Of a stretch of 64,000 nt of DNA, positions 17,802 through 26,454 are shown piece by piece. Every line of letters starts with the position of its first letter. Position 1 is the stretch's first letter. The notes under the pieces are model-generated. The model saw nothing but the letters and a program-made list of their open reading frames with translations. It was not told the origin of the DNA and did not search any database. The stretch is from the NCBI RefSeq assembly GCF_943737005.1, contig NZ_CALSFU010000016.1:1-64000 (forward strand), read 5' to 3'. The position numbers and the translations under genes are program-made. The DNA is from Achromobacter sp. Marseille-Q4962. Its GTDB lineage: Bacteria; Pseudomonadota; Gammaproteobacteria; Burkholderiales; Burkholderiaceae_B.

Positions 17802-19115
17802 ATGAACCGCCCCGCAGAGCCTGCCCCCGCCGCGACGGTGGCGCCCGAGCCCCCTGCTTCGCGCTCTTCATGGATCGCGAAGGCCGGGCGCGCATTGCTC
17901 TTCACGGCGCAGCGCGCCAACGAAGAAAAGCTGTTGCAGGTCGCATCCAGCCTCACGTTCACCACCGTGCTCGCCATCGTGCCCATGCTGGCGGTGGTGC
18001 TGTCCCTTTTCACCGCCTTTCCCGTATTCCAGGAATTCCGCATCGCGCTGGAACATTTTCTCTCCACCAGCCTGATGCCGCCGTCCGTCTCGGACAACAT
18101 CATGGAATACCTCAACCAGTTCGCCCGCCAGGCGTCCCGGCTCACCGCCATCGGCGGCGCGTTCCTGCTCGTCACGTCCGTGCTGCTCATCATGACCATC
18201 GACACGGCGTTCAACGACATCTGGCACGTGACGCGGCAGCGCCCCCTGCAGCAGCGGGCGCTGGTGTACTGGGCCGTGATCACGCTGGGGCCGGTGGTGG
18301 CGGGCGCCAGCCTGTGGGCCACTTCGTTCGTGGCGCGCGAGTCGCTGGGCCTGGTCAAGGACGTGCCGGAAGCGGTCAGCGTGCTCGTGTCGTTCATTCC
18401 GGTCGTCCTGACCGCGCTGGGCTTCGCGGCCCTGTTCGTGGTGGTGCCCAACCGCAAGGTGCTGTGGCGCGACGCGCTGATCGGCGGTTGCGTCACCGCG
18501 GTGGCGCTGGAAGTCATGAAATCGGGCTTCGCGTATTACCTCACCCGATTCCCCACCTACACCGTCATCTACGGCGCCTTCGCCACCCTGCCGATCTTCC
18601 TGCTCTGGATCTACCTGTCATGGCTGGCGGTCCTGCTGGGCGCAACGCTGGCGGCCAGCGCGCCGCTGATCCGGCTGGGCCGCTGGGAAATCAACCGCTA
18701 CCCCGGCGCCGCCTTCGTGGACGCCCTGGACGCGCTGCGCGCCCTGCGCCGCAACCAGACCGCGGGCGGCGCGGGGCTGCCCTCCAGCTCCCTGGCGGCC
18801 CGCCTGCGCCTGCACCAGGACGAGCTGCTCGCCGTGCTCGAGGAGCTGAGCGACATGGGCCTGGCCACCCGCACGCAGAACGATCACTGGGTGCTCACCT
18901 GCGACGCGCGCGAAACCTCGCTTGCGCCCGTGGTCGATCATTTCCTGATCGACCGCAGCCGGCCGCGCGTGCGCGACGACGCCGCCATCGTGCGCGTCGC
19001 ATCGTCCGTCCTGTGCGGAGAAGACGCCCCCACGCTGGAAGATCTCTGCCAAGAAGCGCAGAATACGGAAAATACCGTCGCCGCCCTGTTGCAATGGGAA
19101 GCGAAAAAGAAATAG
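17802..19115 (+). CDS. YihY/BrkB-family inner-membrane protein
   Basis: A 437-residue protein with six predicted membrane segments and the family core ASSLTFTTVLAIVPMLAVVLSLFTAFP near the N-terminus and YGAFATLPIFLLWIYLSWLAVLLGA later. The cytoplasmic C-terminal 130 residues look like a winged-helix-type extension common in betaproteobacterial members. The family was once annotated as ribonuclease BN in error. Its role is unknown, possibly in envelope function. A CBS-domain gene follows after 35 bp on the same strand. Confidence 0.85.
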   Translation: MNRPAEPAPAATVAPEPPASRSSWIAKAGRALLFTAQRANEEKLLQVASSLTFTTVLAIVPMLAVVLSLFTAFPVFQEFRIALEHFLSTSLMPPSVSDNIMEYLNQFARQASRLTAIGGAFLLVTSVLLIMTIDTAFNDIWHVTRQRPLQQRALVYWAVITLGPVVAGASLWATSFVARESLGLVKDVPEAVSVLVSFIPVVLTALGFAALFVVVPNRKVLWRDALIGGCVTAVALEVMKSGFAYYLTRFPTYTVIYGAFATLPIFLLWIYLSWLAVLLGATLAASAPLIRLGRWEINRYPGAAFVDALDALRALRRNQTAGGAGLPSSSLAARLRLHQDELLAVLEELSDMGLATRTQNDHWVLTCDARETSLAPVVDHFLIDRSRPRVRDDAAIVRVASSVLCGEDAPTLEDLCQEAQNTENTVAALLQWEAKKK

Positions 19116-19150
19116 CGATTGAAATCGGGGCAATGCCCTGGGAGGAACCG

Positions 19151-19615
19151 ATGTTGAAGGTCAGCGAAATCTTGCGCGTCAAAGGAGACACGCTTTATAC
19201 GGCATCGCCGGACACGCCCGTTTCGGAAGCGGTGCGCACCATGAGCGAGCAGGACATCGGCTCGCTGGTCATCATGGAATTCGGCACCCTGACCGGCATG
19301 CTCACCTTCCGCGAAATCATCCGCCACATGCACAAGCACGGCGCGGCGGCGGGCGAAACCACCATACGCTCCATCATGGACGACGCGCCCGTGAGCGTCT
19401 CGCCCAACACCAGCGCGGAAGAAGTGCAGCGCCTCATGCTGGAAAAGCACGCGCGCTACATCCCGGTCATGGACGGCCCCACCCTCATGGGCGTGATCTC
19501 GTTCTACGACATGGCGCAGGCCATCGTGGCAGCCCAGCAGTTCGAGAACAACATGCTCAAGGCCTATATCCGCGACTGGCCCAACGAAGAGAGCGCCGAA
19601 GCCGCGAAAGGCTGA
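19151..19615 (+). CDS. Tandem CBS-domain protein
   Basis: A 154-residue protein made almost entirely of two CBS motifs (about 10-65 and 75-130), which usually form a Bateman module binding adenosyl ligands. It starts MLKVSEILRVKG, with a GGAGG Shine-Dalgarno 5 bp upstream; the frame is open further upstream but without family similarity. Stand-alone CBS pairs act as regulators of partners that cannot be named from sequence. Confidence 0.88.
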   Translation: MLKVSEILRVKGDTLYTASPDTPVSEAVRTMSEQDIGSLVIMEFGTLTGMLTFREIIRHMHKHGAAAGETTIRSIMDDAPVSVSPNTSAEEVQRLMLEKHARYIPVMDGPTLMGVISFYDMAQAIVAAQQFENNMLKAYIRDWPNEESAEAAKG

Positions 19616-19653
19616 AACGCCGCATCCGGCCGCGCGGCCGGCCCGCCGTGCGC

Positions 19654-20673
19654 TCAGCCCGCCGCGGGCGCGGCGTCGGCGGCCAGCGCCTGCTGGCCGG
19701 CGGGCCTGCGCTGGGTCGCCCGCCATGCTTCGTAGATCAGTGCCGGATCATTTTCCGCGAGGCGGGCCGGATCGGACAGCATGCGCCGCCAGCGGCGCGC
19801 GCCGGCCTGCCCGTTCACCAGGCCCAGCATGGGCCGCGTCATGACGCGCAGCGGCACGCCCTGCGCCACCTGGCGCGCCGCGTAGGCCATCATGGCGTCG
19901 ACCACCTGCGCGTCGCCCGGCAACCGCACCGAGGGCCACAACTGCAGCGACACCTCGGAAAGCACGCGCGGGGTATGCCACGCCGCGCGCCCCAGCATGA
20001 CCCCGTCGAACTCGTTGGCCGCTCTCACGGACTGGGCCGCGTCGGCCAAACCGCCGTTGAGCACGAAAATGCTGTCCGGGAAGTCCTGCTTGAGCCGCTT
20101 GACCACGTCGTAGCGCAGCGGCGGAATCTCGCGGTTGTCCTTCGGCGACAGCCCCTTGAGCACCGCATTGCGGGCATGGGCGATGAAGACGCGGCACCCG
20201 GCATCGTGCAGCTTGCCCACGAAATCCCGCACGAACCCGTACGATTCGTCGTAGTCCAGGCCCAGCCGGTGCTTGACGGTCACCGGCAGGTCCACCGCGT
20301 CCTGCATAGCCTTCACGCAATCAGCCACGAGGCCGGGCTCGGCCATCAGACAGGCGCCGAAAGCGCCCTTCTGCACGCGTTCGGACGGGCAGCCGCAATT
20401 CAGGTTGATTTCGTCGTACCCCCACTTCGCGCCCAGGCGCGCGGCCTGGGCCAGCGCGTCGGGTTCGCTGCCGCCGAGCTGCAGCGCGACGGGATGCTCG
20501 CTGTCATCGAAGTCCAGGTGGCGCGAGACATTGCCGTGCAGCAGCGCGCCCGTGGTGATCATTTCCGTGTAGAGGCGCGCGCGCGGCGCCAGCAGCCGGT
20601 GGAAGAAACGGCAATGGCGATCGGTAACGTCGATCATGGGGGCGACGCACAGCCGCCAGTCGGGGGAGTTCAA
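19654..20673 (-). CDS. dusA: tRNA-dihydrouridine(20/20a) synthase DusA
   Basis: This FMN enzyme reduces uridines 20 and 20a in the tRNA D-loop. It shows VAPMIDVTDRHCRFF at the N-terminus, the catalytic cysteine in EINLNCGCPSERVQKGAFGACLM, KHRLGLD, and the phosphate-binding LNGG followed by GVMLGRAAWHTP. The family N-terminus needs residues before the first internal Met (MIDV), so a TTG at 20673 is proposed, giving 339 residues (E. coli DusA has 330). An ATG further upstream would add a low-complexity tail. It is divergent from thrB. Confidence 0.88.
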   Translation of the reverse strand: MNSPDWRLCVAPMIDVTDRHCRFFHRLLAPRARLYTEMITTGALLHGNVSRHLDFDDSEHPVALQLGGSEPDALAQAARLGAKWGYDEINLNCGCPSERVQKGAFGACLMAEPGLVADCVKAMQDAVDLPVTVKHRLGLDYDESYGFVRDFVGKLHDAGCRVFIAHARNAVLKGLSPKDNREIPPLRYDVVKRLKQDFPDSIFVLNGGLADAAQSVRAANEFDGVMLGRAAWHTPRVLSEVSLQLWPSVRLPGDAQVVDAMMAYAARQVAQGVPLRVMTRPMLGLVNGQAGARRWRRMLSDPARLAENDPALIYEAWRATQRRPAGQQALAADAAPAAG

Positions 20674-20899
20674 GAATCGCTCTGCAAAACAAGGGGATGC
20701 GCCTATTTTACGGTGCCTGGCCGGCGGGCGGCTCGCCCCCCGGGGCTCCGCCTCCCCGAGGCGGCGCAGGAACCCCGCGCGCCCGCGCCGGGCGCCCCGC
20801 ATCCCGGCGCGGGCATTGATCGCCTCCATGTGGTCTAAAATTGCCGCGCCGCCGCACCGTCTTTGCCGGGCGCCCCTCAACCGCTCATCATCCACACCA

Positions 20900-21868
20900 A
20901 TGGCCGTATTCACCCCCGTATCCGACGACGACGCGCGCGCCCTGCTGGCGCATTTCGACCTGGGCGAATTCGTCTCTCTCCGAGGGATCACCGCAGGCAT
21001 CGAGAACACCAATTACTTTCTCCATACGACCCGCGGCGAATACGTGCTCACGCTGTTCGAGGTGCTGACCGAGGCGCAGCTTCCGTTCTACATCGAGCTC
21101 ATGTACCACCTGGCGCAGCGCGGCATTCCGGTGCCCAGCCCGCAGACGCTGCGCGACGGCAGCCGCCTGACCGCCATGCATGGCAAGCCCTGCGCCATCG
21201 TGACCCGGCTGCCCGGGGGCTACGAGCCCGCCCCCGGCCCGGCACACTGTGCGCTGGCGGGCGCCACCCTGGCCCGCGCCCACCTGGCCGGCCAGGACTT
21301 CCCCCTGAAGCAGCCCAATCTGCGCGGGCTGGCGTGGTGGGTGGAAACCGCGCCCAAGGTGCTGCCCTTCCTGGAAGCCGGCCAGGCCGCGCTGCTGAAC
21401 GCCGAGCTCACCGCCCAGCAGGCCGCCGCGGCCACCCCGCTGTGGCAAAGCCTGCCCGCAGGGCCGGCGCATTGCGACCTGTTCCGCGACAACGTGCTGT
21501 TCGCGGGTACGTTCGAGAATCCGCTCATGGGCGGCATCATTGATTTCTATTTCGCCGGCTGCGACACCTGGCTCTTCGATGTTGCCGTCAGCGTAAACGA
21601 CTGGTGCATCGAACGGGAAACCGGCGTTTTCGTGCCCGAGCTCGCCGACGCCTGGCTGCGCGCATACGCCGGAGTCCGTCCGTTCACGCAGGCCGAGCGC
21701 GAGGCATGGCCGCTCATGCTGCGCGGCGCCGCCCTGCGCTTCTGGCTCTCCCGCCTGTACGATTTCTACCTGCCTCGCCCGGCCCAGACGCTCAAGCCGC
21801 ACGACCCCCGCCATTTCGAAAGGGTGTTGCAAGCGCGCCACCGGCCCGGCCTGCCCGTCTTGCCGTAA
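20900..21868 (+). CDS. thrB: Homoserine kinase (APH-fold, ThrB type II)
   Basis: It phosphorylates L-homoserine in threonine synthesis. The 322-residue protein belongs to the aminoglycoside-phosphotransferase fold used in many proteobacteria, not the GHMP fold. It shows GITAGIENTNYFLHTTRGEYVLTLFE, the Brenner motif HCDLFRDNVLF, and IIDFYFAGCDTWLFDVAVSVNDWC. The start MAVFTPVS is the family N-terminus; the open frame upstream is not conserved. No other threonine genes are adjacent. Confidence 0.93.
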   Translation: MAVFTPVSDDDARALLAHFDLGEFVSLRGITAGIENTNYFLHTTRGEYVLTLFEVLTEAQLPFYIELMYHLAQRGIPVPSPQTLRDGSRLTAMHGKPCAIVTRLPGGYEPAPGPAHCALAGATLARAHLAGQDFPLKQPNLRGLAWWVETAPKVLPFLEAGQAALLNAELTAQQAAAATPLWQSLPAGPAHCDLFRDNVLFAGTFENPLMGGIIDFYFAGCDTWLFDVAVSVNDWCIERETGVFVPELADAWLRAYAGVRPFTQAEREAWPLMLRGAALRFWLSRLYDFYLPRPAQTLKPHDPRHFERVLQARHRPGLPVLP

Positions 21869-21932
21869 TCCGCATGCCCCCCATAATGGGCATGGCGAGT
21901 CCCTATCCGAGAGCCTCCATCTGAAAGAGACC

Positions 21933-22736
21933 ATGCAAGCTGCATTCCTTCCCGCGTCATCTGGCTGGCAATGGGTTCGAGACGGTTTTCGTCTGTTCCG
22001 CAAGCAACCGCTCGCCATGTTCGCCTGGGCGATGGCCATCAGCCTCCTGGTTATCTTTGCGAGCGCCATCCCGCCGCTGGGGCCCATCCTGTTCGTAGCG
22101 TTGATGCCCATCGTCACCCTCATGACGCTCTCGGCCTGCAAGCACGTGGAAGCCGACCGCGTCATGCTGCCCTCCATGTGGCCCAAGCCGCTGCAAAAAC
22201 CAGGAGTGTTCAAGAAGCTCTTCACCATGGGGCTGCTCTATGCGGGGCTCTGCATGCTGGCGGGGCTCGTGTCATTCCTGCCTTTCTCGGGCGCCCTCAC
22301 GGAAGGCATGCGCGCAGCCTCGGTCGAACAGAGCCTGGCGCCGCTGCTCTCCGCCATGGCCTGGCCGCTCACGGTGTTCGCCGCGCTGTATGTCTGCATC
22401 GCCGCCCTCTTCTGGCATGCGCCGGTGCTGGTGGCCTGGCACGGCCTGCGCCTGGCGCAGGCCATGTTCTTCTCCGGGGTGGCTTGCTGGCGCAACAAGT
22501 GGGCGTTCCTGGTGTACGGCCTGGTGTGGGTCATGGTGTTCATGTTCATCGACCTGTGCGCCGGCCTGCTGGTCTCCGTGGGCCTGCCTCCCAACGTCGC
22601 GAGCACCATCCAGATTCCTTTCAACATCGCGGCGGGCGGCGTGCTGTATTGCAGCTTCTATCCGGCCTATACCTCCGTGTTCGGCATCAACGACACCAGC
22701 TCTCAGCTCGACCACGGCAACAGCGCGCAGGCATAG
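21933..22736 (+). CDS. BPSS1780-type membrane protein
   Basis: A 267-residue protein with about six hydrophobic segments, starting with a WQWVRDGFRLFRKQPL motif typical of a betaproteobacterial family named after BPSS1780. The function is unknown. Its last 25 codons are antisense to the C-terminal DUF192 motif of the convergent gene (see the entry at 22272-22976), so the ends of both genes share DNA. Confidence 0.82.
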   Translation: MQAAFLPASSGWQWVRDGFRLFRKQPLAMFAWAMAISLLVIFASAIPPLGPILFVALMPIVTLMTLSACKHVEADRVMLPSMWPKPLQKPGVFKKLFTMGLLYAGLCMLAGLVSFLPFSGALTEGMRAASVEQSLAPLLSAMAWPLTVFAALYVCIAALFWHAPVLVAWHGLRLAQAMFFSGVACWRNKWAFLVYGLVWVMVFMFIDLCAGLLVSVGLPPNVASTIQIPFNIAAGGVLYCSFYPAYTSVFGINDTSSQLDHGNSAQA

Positions 22737-22976
22737 CGCCACTCTGCCCGGCGCAAGCCCCCGCCGCACGGAGATCACCCTTCCCTGCGGACCCACGAAC
22801 GCCACGTCGATGGCATGACGCATGCCGAAGGTATGCACGGCGCGGCATGGCGCCAGCAGGATGCCCGAACGCGGCCCGGGCGCGGGGCGGCACAGCAGGC
22901 CCCGCAGCCGTCCCGTCCAGTTTTCCACCCGCAGCAGCCTGAGCCGCACCCGCGGCGCCCGGGCTTGCGCTTTCAT
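22272..22976 (-). CDS. DUF192 family protein at the end of the Tad operon, with antisense run-on 3' end
   Basis: The first 105 residues match DUF192: GRLRGLLCRP, the GILLAPCRAVHTFGMRHAIDVAFVG block with the conserved His-Thr-Phe-Gly-Met, and VVELRAG. The ATG overlaps the tadC stop as ATGA, which fixes the start. The domain should end near residue 105, yet no stop codon occurs until 22272, so translation would continue about 130 residues antisense to the BPSS1780-type gene. The run-on residues (rich in H, E, Q) look like non-coding shadow. Either the tail is tolerated, or a sequencing or biological frameshift hides an earlier stop. DUF192 proteins often accompany Tad loci in betaproteobacteria. 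Confidence 0.65.
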   Translation of the reverse strand: MKAQARAPRVRLRLLRVENWTGRLRGLLCRPAPGPRSGILLAPCRAVHTFGMRHAIDVAFVGPQGRVISVRRGLAPGRVALCLRAVAVVELRAGVVDAEHGGIGRIEAAIQHAARRDVERNLDGARDVGRQAHGDQQAGAQVDEHEHHDPHQAVHQERPLVAPASHPGEEHGLRQAQAVPGHQHRRMPEEGGDADIQRGEHRERPGHGGEQRRQALFDRGCAHAFREGARERQE

Positions 22977-23890
22977 TCGAGCCCCTGCAGCAGCTGCATC
23001 GCGATGGGATAGGCCAACACGATGAACGTGCACGGGAAAATGCACGCGATCAGGGGCAGCAGCATCTTCAGGGGCGCCTGCATGGCCAACTGCTCCGCTC
23101 GCGTATGGCGCTCGTTGCGGCATTGGGCCGCCTGCGCCCTCAGCACCGGCCCGAGGCTGATGCCCAGGCTGTCGGCCTGCTCCAGCGCCGCGGCCCAATT
23201 GCGCAGCAGCGGGCTGCCGCCCCGCTCGGCCATGGCGCGTATCGCGGCCGAACGGCCCAGCCCCGCGCGCATGTCCGCGAGCGCGGCGCCGAGCTCGTCG
23301 CGCAAGGGCCCGGCCGGACCGGCGTGGGCGGCCTGCTGCAGCGCGGCCTGCACGCCCAGGCCGGCTTCCACGCACAAGGTCATCATGTCGAACAGAAACG
23401 GCAGGTCGCGCTCCATGCGCGCAAGCCGCCGGCGGCCCGCCGCCCTCAGCCACGCCAACGGTGAACACGCCGCCACGCCCGCGCACAGGACCGCCGCCGC
23501 CAACGCCGGCAGGCGTTCCGCGCCCGCCGCCAGCCCCCCTCCCATCGCAATGCCCGCGGCGGCCAGGGCCGCGCACAGGCACAAGGCCGCCACGCGAGCG
23601 TGGTCCGCGTCCGGCGGCAGGCCGGCCCGGGCGGCGGCCTGCTGCAGCCGCCTGCGCACCCGCCAGGTGCACAGCGTGCCCGCCCAGGGAGCCAGCGCCT
23701 CGGCCCAGGGCCACAACGAGCGCCACCACCAGGGCAAGGCGGTGGCCGCATCCCGTGGCCGGACATGCGCAGGCCCCGTCCATGACGCGAGAAGCGGGCC
23801 GACGAGCGCGCGCAGCGCAGGGCCGGCCAGGCGGAACGCCAGCCAGCCCGCGCTCAACGCGCCCGCGGCCATGGCCACATAGATCAGCAT
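22973..23890 (-). CDS. tadC: Tad pilus inner-membrane platform protein TadC
   Basis: A 305-residue type II secretion F-domain protein: an N-terminal hydrophobic region, a cytoplasmic T2SSF domain with ERDLPFLFDMMTLCVEAGLGVQAALQ (typical of TadC) and C-terminal membrane segments. With TadB it forms the platform on which the TadA ATPase acts. It starts 10 bp after tadB and shares ATGA with the DUF192 gene. Confidence 0.88.
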   Translation of the reverse strand: MLIYVAMAAGALSAGWLAFRLAGPALRALVGPLLASWTGPAHVRPRDAATALPWWWRSLWPWAEALAPWAGTLCTWRVRRRLQQAAARAGLPPDADHARVAALCLCAALAAAGIAMGGGLAAGAERLPALAAAVLCAGVAACSPLAWLRAAGRRRLARMERDLPFLFDMMTLCVEAGLGVQAALQQAAHAGPAGPLRDELGAALADMRAGLGRSAAIRAMAERGGSPLLRNWAAALEQADSLGISLGPVLRAQAAQCRNERHTRAEQLAMQAPLKMLLPLIACIFPCTFIVLAYPIAMQLLQGLE

Positions 23891-23900
23891 CGGCGTGCCC

Positions 23901-24746
23901 TCAGAATTCGATGCGCATGATGCGCCGGATCAGCAGCACGCCCGCCGCTTCCAGCACCAGGATCAGGGCCAGCACGGCCCAGCCGGCGGGCGTCGTCCAG
24001 AGCGGCCGCATGAGCGCGGGCTCCAGGCTGTTGAGCACGGCCAGCAGCACCAGCGGCAACGCGCCGACGATCCAGGCCTGCAGCCGGCCCTGCGAGGTGA
24101 GCGCCTGCAGCTTGGCCTGCAATTGCAGCCGGCCCCTGAGGGTTTGCGAAATATTGTCGAGCGCCTCGGCCAGGTTGCCGCCCGCCTGACTCGCGATCCG
24201 CATGGCCGCCACCACCAGCGTGGTGGCATCGGAGGGCATGCGCTGCCCCAGGTTTTCCAGCGCGCGGTCCCAGGGCAGCCCCAGCCGCTGCTCCCGCAGC
24301 ATCAGGCCGAATTCCTGGGCCAGCGGCGCGTCGGCCCGCTCCACCACGTGCTTCAGGGCCGTGTTGAGCGCGATTCCCGCGCGCAGGGCCGCGGCCACCA
24401 TGAGCAGGGCCAGCGGCAATTGCTGCTCGAAGCGCCGCACCCGCCGCCGCCGCAATGCGGCCAGCGCCAGCCCCGGGATGCGCGCCGCGCCCAGGGCGGC
24501 CGCGCCCGCCAGCACGCCGCTGCCCGAGACGGCAAGCGCGAGGGCGCCCCCGGCCGCCGCGCACCCCAGGGCCGCGCCCCAGAGCTGCCCGGGTTCGATG
24601 AACAGAAAGACCTCTTCGAGGCGGACGGCTGCCTCGTGGGTATAGACCTCCCGGTATCGCCGCATCGCCGGCGCGAACCAGGCGTGCGCGCGCCAGGCGA
24701 GCAGGGCCGCGCATGTCATTGCCGAAAGCGCCGCGATCCAGATCAT
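23901..24746 (-). CDS. tadB: Tad pilus inner-membrane platform protein TadB
   Basis: A 281-residue T2SSF-domain protein with RFEQQLPLALLMVAAALRAGIALNTALKHVVE, the TadB-type start of the domain, and flanking membrane segments. It partners with TadC. Its ATG overlaps the tadA stop as ATGA. Confidence 0.88.
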   Translation of the reverse strand: MIWIAALSAMTCAALLAWRAHAWFAPAMRRYREVYTHEAAVRLEEVFLFIEPGQLWGAALGCAAAGGALALAVSGSGVLAGAAALGAARIPGLALAALRRRRVRRFEQQLPLALLMVAAALRAGIALNTALKHVVERADAPLAQEFGLMLREQRLGLPWDRALENLGQRMPSDATTLVVAAMRIASQAGGNLAEALDNISQTLRGRLQLQAKLQALTSQGRLQAWIVGALPLVLLAVLNSLEPALMRPLWTTPAGWAVLALILVLEAAGVLLIRRIMRIEF

Positions 24747-26452
24747 GGCGCCCCCTGCGCCCCGTCATGCGCGGAGGAAAACCACCGCGGCTCGAATCCG
24801 ATGCCGCTTTCGCGCCAGGCCTGTGCGAACGAAGGCGGCGCACCGCAGCCCGCGAAGCCCGAGGACCGGTCGAAGCGGAACAGCTCCTGGATCTGGATCC
24901 TGCCGCTTTCCATGCCGACGAGTTCCACGACGGACGTCACCACCCGGCGGCCGCACGCCAGGCGCGCCTGCTGGACCACGATGTCGACGCTGGCGGCGAT
25001 GTGCTCGCGCACGGCCGCCAGCGGCAGGTCCAGGCCGGCCATGAGAATCATGGACTCCAGCCGGGACAGCGCGTCCCGCGGAGAATTGGCATGCAACGTG
25101 GTGAGCGACCCTTCGTGGCCGGTGTTCATGGCGGTCAGCATGTCGAACGCCTCGGGGCCGCGGCACTCGCCCACCACGATGCGGTCGGGACGCATGCGCA
25201 ACGCATTGCGCACCAGTTCGCGGATGTCGACGCGACCCCGCCCTTCCTGGTTGCTCGGCCGTGCTTCCAGCGCCACCAGATGCGCGTGCCGCAAGCGCAG
25301 TTCCGCGGCATCTTCGATGGTGACCACCCGCTCGCCCTCGGGGATCTCGTTCGAGAGAATGTTGAGCAGCGTGGTCTTGCCCGACCCGGTGCCGCCCGAC
25401 ACCACGATGTTCCTGCGCGTGGCGACGCACTGCGACAGAAAGGCCGCCATCTCCGCGCTCAGCGTGGCGCCCCGGACCAGGTCGGGCATGGCGGGACGCG
25501 CCGCGGGAAACTTGCGTATCGTGAGGCTCGACCCCTTGAGCGCCACGGGCGGAATGATGGCGTGCACGCGCGACCCGTCGGGCAGCCGCGCGTCCACCAT
25601 GGGCGAACTCTCGTCGATGCGCCGCCCCAGCGGCGTGACGATGCGCTCGATGACCCAGCGCACCGACGCTTCGCTGCTGAAACTGCCCGCATGCCGCTGG
25701 AGTTTTCCCGCCCGCTCGACGTAGATCTCGTCATGGCGGTTGACCATGATTTCGCTGATGCCCGGCTCGGCCAGCAGCGGCTCCAGCGGCCCCAGCCCGA
25801 CCGCCTCGTCCAGGACCTCGCGGCACAACGCGGCCCGTTCTTCGTCGCTGCGCAGGCCGCGGTCTTCGAGGACCAGGCGCTCGAGCAGTTCCCGCGCCTC
25901 CGCGCGCAGCGCGGAGTCACTCATCGAGGCCACGTCGCGGCGGCGCAGGTTGAGCGCGCCGAGCAGCGCGGCATGCAGACGGCGCCGCTGCTCCCGCGAG
26001 AAGGTTTCCGCTGCCGGGAATGCCGTGTCATCAGACACGCACGAGGCGGCGCCCGCATCTCCGGCCGGCGCCGGCAAGCACGCAACCGCCGCGCCGGCGT
26101 CCCTGCCGGCCGGCCCGGCCGGCAAGACGGCGGCCGACGGCGCCTGCATGCGCTCCGCCCCGACGCATGCATCCGTGACGCGCAGGCGGCAGGGCCCGAT
26201 GAGGATCTCGTCCGAGGGCAGCACGGGCTCGTGCCGGGCGACCCGCACGCCATTGACCAGGGTGCCTCCCAGCGTGCCCAGGTCTTCCAGCGCGATGTGA
26301 GGCCCACGGCGCAGGAACCGCGCGTGCTGCCTGCCCACCCGCCAGTTCACGATGCGCAGCGCGCACGCCGGGCTGCGCCCGACCAGCAGCGGCGCCGTGT
26401 ACACCTGCCGCCTCGGCGCCGACGCCTCGAAGGTGATTTCCATTTCGAACAT
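24743..26452 (-). CDS. tadA: Tad secretion ATPase TadA/CpaF with N-terminal FHA domain
   Basis: A 569-residue fusion. Residues about 1-95 form an FHA phosphothreonine-binding domain: GRSPAC, VGRQHARF, and LGGTLVNGVRV. An Ala-rich linker follows, then the VirB11/CpaF-type ATPase with GISEIMVNRHDEIYVER, Walker A SGGTGSGKTTLLN near 350, Walker B-like VVGECRGPEAFDML, the His box GSLTTLHANSP and the arginine-finger region SRLESMILMAGLDLP. It powers Flp pilus assembly. The start follows AAGGAG with 6 bp spacing; the open frame upstream is a shadow of the secretin gene. No TadZ/CpaE homologue lies in the operon, and the FHA domain might supply localisation or kinase control instead (inference). Confidence 0.92.
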   Translation of the reverse strand: MFEMEITFEASAPRRQVYTAPLLVGRSPACALRIVNWRVGRQHARFLRRGPHIALEDLGTLGGTLVNGVRVARHEPVLPSDEILIGPCRLRVTDACVGAERMQAPSAAVLPAGPAGRDAGAAVACLPAPAGDAGAASCVSDDTAFPAAETFSREQRRRLHAALLGALNLRRRDVASMSDSALRAEARELLERLVLEDRGLRSDEERAALCREVLDEAVGLGPLEPLLAEPGISEIMVNRHDEIYVERAGKLQRHAGSFSSEASVRWVIERIVTPLGRRIDESSPMVDARLPDGSRVHAIIPPVALKGSSLTIRKFPAARPAMPDLVRGATLSAEMAAFLSQCVATRRNIVVSGGTGSGKTTLLNILSNEIPEGERVVTIEDAAELRLRHAHLVALEARPSNQEGRGRVDIRELVRNALRMRPDRIVVGECRGPEAFDMLTAMNTGHEGSLTTLHANSPRDALSRLESMILMAGLDLPLAAVREHIAASVDIVVQQARLACGRRVVTSVVELVGMESGRIQIQELFRFDRSSGFAGCGAPPSFAQAWRESGIGFEPRWFSSAHDGAQGAP

Positions 26453-26454
26453 GC

